NCBI GenBank assembly: GCA_050123375.1
Contig: JASFHF010000005.1
Coordinates: 1 to 64,000, forward strand
DNA from: JASFHF01 sp050123375
Lineage (GTDB): Bacteria > Pseudomonadota > Gammaproteobacteria > UBA12402
Length of the DNA: 64,000 nucleotides
Direction of reading: 5' to 3'
Program-made: the position numbers and the translations under genes
Shown here: one piece after another, positions 58,093 through 64,000 of the stretch
Position numbering within the stretch: position 1 is the stretch's first letter
How the letters are laid out: every line of letters starts with the position of its first letter
Notes under the pieces: generated by a model
What the model was told of the DNA's origin: nothing
Database searches by the model: none
What the model saw: only the letters and a program-made list of their open reading frames with translations

Positions 58093-60501
58093 ATGAAAGC
58101 AAATAAAGATTTAAAATATTCATATATATATAATAGTACAGTTACTAGCACTCATGGATGGAAGACATTTCAGGATACGTGGGAAAACATTATTAAAATG
58201 TTATCAACATGCGTAATGCAGGATTATACAAGACAAGAATATTTAGATAATAAAAAACAATTGGCTCATAAGAAGGATATAGGATGTATTTTATTTGGGA
58301 ATTTAGAAGGTGATGTAAGGAAAGAAGATTATATTATATATAGAGATATAATAGCATTAGATATAGATGATTGTGACGAATCTATATGGGATAAGATTAA
58401 TAAAATACCATATGAGCATTTCTGGCATACAACACATAGTCATACCGAAGAAAACCCAAGAATAAGAATATTCTTACCATTAAAAGAAACCATAATGAAT
58501 AAGAGTGATTACAGGATAATTACACAAGAATTATCCAGGAAATTAGGGTTCAAGCAATTGGATTCTAATAGATGGGAAGAAATTGATAGAGCATCCTTCA
58601 AGTATAATCAGGTAATGTTCTTACCATCAACACCAATTGATGTAAATTTCAAAAGTAAACATGTTGAAGGTAAACTTGTTGATCCTAAAGAATTTTTATT
58701 AACTCCTGAGCAGGATAAAAGAAAAGTAAAGTATGCAGCTAAGAAGACGATAGATGAAATAAATAAAAAAGACAAAATAGATTTGAATAAAAAACTAGGT
58801 GGAATCAAAAGTCCTCATGATATGCCTGAAAATGAAGTTATACATAAATTTTGTAGTAAATATAATATTCATGAAGTCATAGAAAAATTTTTAGATGATG
58901 TTTATAAAAAAGGAACTCAGAAAGAATGTTATACATATTGTGAAGGTTCAACGGAAAATGGATTAAAAGTATATCCAGATAAAAAAGGTAATTATGCTAC
59001 ATATGCTTATAGTTTTCATAATACAGACCCTTTAAATGATGATCATTGTCACAACGGATTTAATATGCTAAAGATACATAGATTTAAAGGCGATGTAACT
59101 AAGACAATCAAATATGTTAAAGAAAATTTAGGATATAAAAATGTTGAGGCAGCATTTGAAGTAGAAGCAGGTCACGAAGCAGATTATCATTATTATGATG
59201 ATAATGGTAAATTGAAATTAAATTATAAACAAATTGTAGAACATTTAGCAAATGACCCAGAACATAAGACTTTTAATACTGAGAATGGATTTTATATTTA
59301 TAAAGATGGTGTTTATAAATCAACTACCTACAATATGGTAAAAAAATTTATAGCAAAACATTTACATGAAAAATATCAAGGTACATCACCGGTTAATGAG
59401 GTATTCAATAGATTATTGAGGGAAGAAGAAAAAATAGATATACTAAATAAAAAAGATAATTTAATAGTGTTTAATAATTGCGTTTTAGAGTTTAATAAAA
59501 AAGGAATTTATGAAATTAAAGAGCATAGCTTAGAATATATGAATACACATAAATTTTATTATGACTTTAATCCTGATATTCATTGTAGTGTATGGGAAAA
59601 ATTTTTAAATGAAGTATTACCTAAAGACCAACAAAAATTACTACAGGAAATCATAGGTTATATAATGCTACCTAGCAATAAAATAAAAAAATTCTATGGT
59701 TTATATGGTGTTGGAGATTCTGGAAAATCACTAATATTAAACACTCTAGTAAAGATATTAGGAAAAGAATCAGTAGCAGCCGTAACCCTTCAAAAACTTG
59801 CAAACCCTAATCTTCGATTTGCTTCTGCTCCATTATATGGAAAATTAGCAAATGTAGTAGGTGACTTATCATCAGCGCCATTAAAAGATACTAGTCTAAT
59901 TAAAATGCTTACAGGTGAAGATTTAACCTCGGGTGAACGGAAAGGATTAGACCCATTTGAGTTTTATAATAAAGCTAGATTAATATGCAGTATGAATAAT
60001 TTGCCACCAACTTATGATAAGAACAATGAATTTTTTAATAGATTCATTATCATTCCTTTTGAAACTGCTATACCTAAAGAAGATCAGGATGAACATTTAA
60101 TTGATAAATTTGATATGATTGGAGTAATAAACTGGGCTATCAAAGGTCTTCAAAGACTATTATCAAATAAATTAAAATTCTCAACAAATGAAAAAAATGA
60201 TAGTGTTATATTACAATATAAAAAAGATAATAATAATGTACTCCAATTTATAGATGATGCACTAATAGAAGAAGAAAATAATAATGTTAAATCTATAGAA
60301 ATGTATAACTGGTATAAACTATTCTGTAAAGAAAATGGATATTCTCCATTAGGCAGGAATAAATTTATAAACGAAGCAAAATTGTGTGATATAGAATACT
60401 CAGAAAATTGTTTTGATAAAGATGGTAAAAAATTCAGAGGGTTTAAAAATATAAAGTTGAAAGACCAGGCTAAAGAAGATTATATAAGGATTATTATCTA
60501 A
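58093..60501 (+). CDS. Primase-helicase (D5-type SF3)
   Basis: An 802-residue protein. The N-terminal 200 residues (RDIIALDIDDCDESIWDK, FWHTTHSHTEENPRIRIFLP) look like an archaeo-eukaryotic primase-polymerase domain. The C-terminal half is a superfamily 3 helicase: Walker A GVGDSGKS near 540, LANVVGDLSS as Walker B, and motif C ARLICSMNNLPPTY. D5-type proteins prime and unwind at phage origins. It starts three bases after the AbrB-like gene. Confidence 0.9.
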   Translation: MKANKDLKYSYIYNSTVTSTHGWKTFQDTWENIIKMLSTCVMQDYTRQEYLDNKKQLAHKKDIGCILFGNLEGDVRKEDYIIYRDIIALDIDDCDESIWDKINKIPYEHFWHTTHSHTEENPRIRIFLPLKETIMNKSDYRIITQELSRKLGFKQLDSNRWEEIDRASFKYNQVMFLPSTPIDVNFKSKHVEGKLVDPKEFLLTPEQDKRKVKYAAKKTIDEINKKDKIDLNKKLGGIKSPHDMPENEVIHKFCSKYNIHEVIEKFLDDVYKKGTQKECYTYCEGSTENGLKVYPDKKGNYATYAYSFHNTDPLNDDHCHNGFNMLKIHRFKGDVTKTIKYVKENLGYKNVEAAFEVEAGHEADYHYYDDNGKLKLNYKQIVEHLANDPEHKTFNTENGFYIYKDGVYKSTTYNMVKKFIAKHLHEKYQGTSPVNEVFNRLLREEEKIDILNKKDNLIVFNNCVLEFNKKGIYEIKEHSLEYMNTHKFYYDFNPDIHCSVWEKFLNEVLPKDQQKLLQEIIGYIMLPSNKIKKFYGLYGVGDSGKSLILNTLVKILGKESVAAVTLQKLANPNLRFASAPLYGKLANVVGDLSSAPLKDTSLIKMLTGEDLTSGERKGLDPFEFYNKARLICSMNNLPPTYDKNNEFFNRFIIIPFETAIPKEDQDEHLIDKFDMIGVINWAIKGLQRLLSNKLKFSTNEKNDSVILQYKKDNNNVLQFIDDALIEEENNNVKSIEMYNWYKLFCKENGYSPLGRNKFINEAKLCDIEYSENCFDKDGKKFRGFKNIKLKDQAKEDYIRIII

Positions 60502-60549
60502 GACTGGTCAAAAATTTAATTACAAGAATTATTAAGTTTTTATTGTTGC

Positions 60550-60585
60550 AAAAGGTTACTATTGGCAGTTAGTAGCCTTTTAATG
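60550..60585 (+). terminator. Intrinsic terminator
   Basis: AAAAGGTTACTA pairs with TAGTAGCCTTTT (12 bp with one G-T pair) after the primase gene. Confidence 0.8.
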
Positions 60586-60667
60586 AATTTTTACAATTAT
60601 TTCACTATCTCAATTAACATCATTATACCTTATATACTTTCTAAAATCAAATATATTTAAAAATCAA

Positions 60668-60696
60668 TTGACTTAGTGTAATTAGTGTAATATAAT
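60668..60696 (+). promoter_or_regulatory. Promoter, TGTAA class
   Basis: TTGACT, 17-bp spacer with TGTAA at positions 10-14, TATAAT. Spacer identical in large part to the divergent pair at 25745 and 26741 (GTGTAATTAGTGTAA). Confidence 0.85.
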
Positions 60697-60727
60697 GTAA
60701 TCAATTCATTTAAGGAGGATTAAAAAA

Positions 60728-61039
60728 ATGATTGATTATAAATTAACAATAAATACAGATGATAATCATTCTACATATGTTTGGAGTGCGAATAAATCAT
60801 ATTTAGGCAAGTTATTATATGAAACATGTATCGAAGATATGGTAGTAGTAGGTGAAAAGGCGATTATTTCAAAACATATAACATCGTTTGAAATAAGTAA
60901 GATCAAGTATTTGGATGAAAAGTATGACGATAGAATCCAATCGATAGAAATAGAGTATAAAGATAATGATTTATTAAAAATTATAAAAGAATTTGTAGAT
61001 ACATACAAAAAAATAAAAGAAGAAGAAGAAGAAAGGTGA
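60728..61039 (+). CDS. Hypothetical protein, 103 aa
   Basis: ATG after AAGGAGG. Beta-rich N-terminus and acidic helical C-terminus ending in a glutamate run. No family recognised. Confidence 0.75.
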   Translation: MIDYKLTINTDDNHSTYVWSANKSYLGKLLYETCIEDMVVVGEKAIISKHITSFEISKIKYLDEKYDDRIQSIEIEYKDNDLLKIIKEFVDTYKKIKEEEEER

Positions 61040-61049
61040 GTGATTAAAA

Positions 61050-61232
61050 TTGTATTCAAATGATCAAAAAAAATGTCCTATATGTGGAAAAAATTGCTAT
61101 GTAAGTGAAAAATCTCAAGATTATGATTATGCTTGCTCTGACCCCGATTGTGAGTTTTGTATAGGTTATAATGCTTATATGGAAAAAAATTGTTTTCAAA
61201 TAAAACACTCACATAAAAGATTCTTAAGTTGA
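61050..61232 (+). CDS. Small zinc-ribbon protein, 60 aa
   Basis: TTG start after AAAGGTGAG. CPICGKNC followed by CSDPDCEFC, six cysteines in a zinc-ribbon arrangement. Function unknown. Confidence 0.65.
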   Translation: MYSNDQKKCPICGKNCYVSEKSQDYDYACSDPDCEFCIGYNAYMEKNCFQIKHSHKRFLS

Positions 61233-61254
61233 AAAGAATGGGAGGATTAAAAAA

Positions 61255-61509
61255 ATGAAATATAAATGTGAATCTTATGAAGTAGACGCTTTTAGATTCG
61301 GGTATGAAAATCCCCCACATTGGTTTTTAGATATGGTAGGAAAAAATAAAATAAATTATACAAATGATGGCTTGAATTTATGTTACTTAGAAACTACTAA
61401 GGGTATAGAAATAGCCAATAAAGGGGGTTATATCTGTACATCTGACGATAATCTTCTATTTCAAATAACTTATAATGATTTCCATACTTATTTTAAAAAG
61501 AAGGAATGA
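61255..61509 (+). CDS. Conserved small phage protein, 84 aa
   Basis: The layout VDAFRFGYENPPHWFLD, IEIANKGGYICTSDDNLLFQ, ITYNDF matches a widespread phage family (EAFQW..., PGDYI...PDIFEATYE) of unknown function. ATG after GGGAGG. Confidence 0.7.
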   Translation: MKYKCESYEVDAFRFGYENPPHWFLDMVGKNKINYTNDGLNLCYLETTKGIEIANKGGYICTSDDNLLFQITYNDFHTYFKKKE

Positions 61510-61532
61510 ATAACTTAGAAAGGAGCAAAAAA

Positions 61533-61721
61533 ATGACTTTAGAAGAAGCAAACAAAAATATCGACAGGAAGGTAATATATACTCCATTTCCTGAATGTGA
61601 CCTAAAGGATAAAGAAACAGGAGTAATCACAAGTACTAATGAATCATTCGTATTCGTTAGGTATGGTAGTGATATTAATTCTAAAGCAACAAGACCAAGT
61701 GATTTAGAATTTGAAGTATGA
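61533..61721 (+). CDS. Conserved small beta-barrel phage protein, 62 aa
   Basis: ATG at 61533 after GAAAGGAG is preferred over the ATG at 61506. VIYTPFPECDLKDKETGVIT and FVFVRYGSDINSKATRPSDL match a common SH3-like phage protein of unknown function. Confidence 0.7.
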   Translation: MTLEEANKNIDRKVIYTPFPECDLKDKETGVITSTNESFVFVRYGSDINSKATRPSDLEFEV

Positions 61722-61784
61722 TATAATATTATAAAGGTTCATTTATAATTAATGATGTGATGATGTAATATCTAATAATTAAGT

Positions 61785-61816
61785 AAAGAACACCTGTATA
61801 TACAGGTGTTCTTTTT
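61785..61816 (+). terminator. Intrinsic terminator
   Basis: AAAGAACACCTGTA pairs perfectly with its complement and is followed by T-run. Confidence 0.85.
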
Positions 61817-61831
61817 GTATGTAACTGTCAT

Positions 61832-61860
61832 TTGACATGATGTAAACCATGTTATATAAT
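61832..61860 (+). promoter_or_regulatory. Promoter, TGTAA class
   Basis: TTGACA, 17-bp spacer with TGTAA at positions 10-14, TATAAT, directly after a terminator. Confidence 0.85.
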
Positions 61861-61887
61861 GTAAATTAAAATCAAAGGAGGATAAAA

Positions 61888-62301
61888 ATGACAAGTATAG
61901 AACATTATAATAATTTATATGAATTAATCAATTCCAGAAAAGAACGTATTATATCACAATACAAAACTAGAAAAATACGGAAAATAGATGAAATGTATAC
62001 TATGTTTGAATTACAAAATAGATTAATGCAGACACAAAAAAAGACCAGGACCAAAAGATATAGAATTGACAAAAATTTATATAATGAATGGGAAATTTTA
62101 AATATTACAGATTATACATGGTCTAAATTAACAATTGAAAATGTAGACTTATATTCGATTATAAACCATAAGGATTCTACAGTATGTCATAAGATATTAA
62201 AAGTATTTGCCAGCGGGGAATTGCACATAAGTGTTTATTATGTTGATAGAAGAGAATTTGATGAAATTAATAAAATGATAAAGGAGGTTAAAATAGTATG
62301 A
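61888..62301 (+). CDS. Hypothetical protein, 137 aa
   Basis: ATG after AAAGGAGG. Basic N-terminal helix (SRKERIISQYKTRKIRK) and mixed C-terminus. No family recognised. Overlaps the next gene by 4 bases. Confidence 0.7.
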   Translation: MTSIEHYNNLYELINSRKERIISQYKTRKIRKIDEMYTMFELQNRLMQTQKKTRTKRYRIDKNLYNEWEILNITDYTWSKLTIENVDLYSIINHKDSTVCHKILKVFASGELHISVYYVDRREFDEINKMIKEVKIV

Positions 62302-62669
62302 GTGAGAAATTTAAAAAAATAGTAGTAATGGATTTTGATGGAGTAATCCATAGTTATAAGTCTGGATGGAAAGGTGTTACTGAAATACCAGACCCACCAG
62401 TAGAAGGGGTTAAAGAGTTTATTGAGGAACTAAGGGAAAATTATCTTGTTATTGTATTTTCTTCAAGAACCTGTTCTTCTGAGGGAATATATGCAATTAA
62501 AGAATGGCTTTGTTTAAATGGAATAGAAGTTGATGATGTAGTTGAACATAAACCACCTGCATATCTGTCAATAGATGATAGGGCAATTTGTTTTAATGGT
62601 TCATTTGATGGTCTAAAAGAACAAATTGATACATTTGAACCCTGGACTAAAAAGAGGAAATTATTATGA
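62298..62669 (+). CDS. HAD-like hydrolase/phosphatase
   Basis: A 123-residue protein. VVMDFDGVIHSY is HAD motif I (DxD with the nucleophile Asp), IVFSSRT motif II, and KPPAYLSIDDRAICF motif III/IV with the acidic pair. Similar small phage HAD proteins are annotated as nucleotidase or polynucleotide phosphatase-like. It may dephosphorylate nucleotides. Confidence 0.8.
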   Translation: MSEKFKKIVVMDFDGVIHSYKSGWKGVTEIPDPPVEGVKEFIEELRENYLVIVFSSRTCSSEGIYAIKEWLCLNGIEVDDVVEHKPPAYLSIDDRAICFNGSFDGLKEQIDTFEPWTKKRKLL

Positions 62670-63103
62670 ATGAAAAATCATTATTTAAGTCATTTAAATC
62701 ATTATTTAAATCACTTAATAAAATATTTAAACCAGATAAAATTTCAAGAATATTGATAGAGGTAAATAAATTATTAGCAGAAGAAAAATTAGATTTCAGG
62801 ATAGATTATTTAACAGATGAATATAAGATACATGAAATGAAACAATTCTTGATATTTGAAAAATACAAAGATGAATATAAAGATTTAAAAGTAAATCGTA
62901 TTGATATACATTGTTATAAACCTATGGAAAATATAGCTTTAAAGAGTTTTGATGCTGAAAAAATAACACCAGAAGATACATATACTATAGAAACGTATTT
63001 TATAAAATTGAAACATATTGCAAAAGCGTATCATATATTAGGTTATGCAGAACTAGATGAAACAGGTAAACAATTTATATATAAGTTAGGTGATAAAAAA
63101 TGA
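62666..63103 (+). CDS. Hypothetical protein, 145 aa
   Basis: Starts in the stop of the HAD gene (ATGA overlap). Begins with a serine/phenylalanine/lysine repeat (SLFKSFKSLFKSLNKIFK), then a mixed domain. Not recognised. Confidence 0.7.
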   Translation: MNEKSLFKSFKSLFKSLNKIFKPDKISRILIEVNKLLAEEKLDFRIDYLTDEYKIHEMKQFLIFEKYKDEYKDLKVNRIDIHCYKPMENIALKSFDAEKITPEDTYTIETYFIKLKHIAKAYHILGYAELDETGKQFIYKLGDKK

Positions 63104-63327
63104 TTAAAAAAGATTATTATATTAAACTTAATGATTTTAATTTATTTATAAGAGATAGTAACGCTGATACACTACATTTGAATGTTTATAAAAATATATA
63201 TAATAGCATCTCAATGAAATTAAATATCAATTTCAATCACTTATTATTAAGTGAAGCTGATATTAAGACAATTGAAAAAGGATTTTTATTTTTATTAAAT
63301 AATAGTAAGGTAGGTGAAAAATTTTGA
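63100..63327 (+). CDS. Hypothetical protein, 75 aa
   Basis: ATGA overlap with the preceding gene. Mixed alpha/beta small protein; no motif recognised. Confidence 0.65.
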   Translation: MIKKDYYIKLNDFNLFIRDSNADTLHLNVYKNIYNSISMKLNINFNHLLLSEADIKTIEKGFLFLLNNSKVGEKF

Positions 63328-63767
63328 AATTAACTCCTGAAAATGTGTTTAGATTAAAAAATATACATGATAATGAATTATTAGCTATTTTGGCATTAGT
63401 AGCCTATGGCGAATATGATGATTTACCAGAACCAAGTAAAAATAGAATTCGAATTAAGTTACAAGATTTAAAAATATCTTTAAATTATATAATAATCCAA
63501 TATTTGGAGTATCATAAAGATATGGATAAAAAATTACCTATAATACAAGCCACCAGTATTACAAATATAAATAAGATATGTGAGAAATATAATATAAGTA
63601 AATACCATTGTTTAATAGTACCTTTTATAAAAGAAGATGTTGAAAAACTATTAGACCTAGATGGAAAATATATTATCTATACACTAGGTTGTAAACCTGT
63701 AACTATTCCAGATATTAAGCTATATATAAATTCTATATTAATGGAGGATGTAAAAAATGGGTATTGA
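63324..63767 (+). CDS. Hypothetical protein, 147 aa
   Basis: TTG start overlapping the preceding stop (TTGA), with AGGTG upstream. Helical; no motif recognised. Overlaps the next start. Confidence 0.65.
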   Translation: MKLTPENVFRLKNIHDNELLAILALVAYGEYDDLPEPSKNRIRIKLQDLKISLNYIIIQYLEYHKDMDKKLPIIQATSITNINKICEKYNISKYHCLIVPFIKEDVEKLLDLDGKYIIYTLGCKPVTIPDIKLYINSILMEDVKNGY

Positions 63768-64000
63768 GAAAATGTCGTTTAGTGTAGGTGGTAAAGGTAT
63801 TACAGGTGAAGAAGCAAAAAAGAGTATGAAAAAAATAAAAGAAAAATGTAGTTTTTGTAGTAATGAATTATATCTTCATGAAGAAGCATATTTTTTTGAA
63901 TTAGAATATACAAATGCTTTTCATATTAATTTTTGCCAAGAGTGTTTTATAACTTTTTTTAGTAGTATTTATAAGCAAATTAAAGGTTTAAAAATTAAAA
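63757..64000 (+). CDS. Partial zinc-binding protein, cut by window end
   Basis: ATG at 63757 after GGAGG, overlapping the previous gene by 11 bases. Visible 81 residues include CSFC near residue 32 and CQEC near 60, a zinc-knuckle pair. The gene runs off the window. Confidence 0.65.
   Translation, partial: MGIEKMSFSVGGKGITGEEAKKSMKKIKEKCSFCSNELYLHEEAYFFELEYTNAFHINFCQECFITFFSSIYKQIKGLKIK

Overview
This window is a strongly AT-rich bacteriophage genome segment. It has dense, mostly non-overlapping small genes, strong AGGAGG-type ribosome sites, frequent TTG starts, a small Gram-positive-type holin and an amidase-type lysin. All this points to a Firmicutes (Clostridia-like) host, which is inference. 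There is a complete tailed-phage morphogenesis module: a Mu-like head (DUF935 portal, gpI-like protease, DUF1320 and gpG homologues) joined to a long non-contractile tail (914-residue tape measure, no sheath gene). No integrase is visible. Both window ends cut through genes, so the genome extends beyond it.

Layout. 1-1867 (-): a multi-membrane protein with a long NFKDN repeat and two small partners. 2239-16581 (+): early and replication genes, namely an HNH protein, an Acb2-like anti-CBASS nucleotide sponge, a RuvC-like nuclease, SNF2 helicase, Rha-like antirepressor, ssDNA-binding-like protein, family B DNA polymerase, MazG-like protein and a membrane-anchored FtsK/HerA-type ATPase. 16651-25290 (-): about 22 small genes, nearly all unrecognised apart from one J-domain protein, separated by recurrent hairpins and ending at a strong terminator. 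25321-26810: a non-coding control region with a highly structured leader RNA, two near-identical divergent promoters and a very large inverted repeat filled with GTGTAAA units. 28029-51862 (+): terminase, head, tail, tail fibres and lysin. 51859-52825 and 54840-55370: two RNA regions. 52964-64000 (+): holin, small genes, a triple-repeat HTH protein, a second copy of the GTGTAAA inverted-repeat element, a primase-helicase and further small genes.

The most unusual content is RNA. Beside a canonical tRNA-Gln and a CAT-anticodon tRNA lie two copies of a compact RNA element whose four helices and loop-loop pairings are kept by compensating base changes; one copy carries a tRNA-like domain inside its hairpin. 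The second RNA region holds a tRNA with an AAA anticodon and two circularly permuted tRNA genes, in which the T-arm/acceptor half precedes the acceptor/D-arm half, each with a perfect 7-bp acceptor stem.

Regulation looks unified. Eleven promoters share TTGAC(A/T)T-N2-TGTAA with an exact 17-bp spacer, so the same TGTAA word sits inside every spacer. The same word recurs in the GTGTAAA units of both large inverted repeats, suggesting that one phage factor could act at promoters and at putative origins. The structural operon has no promoter of this class.
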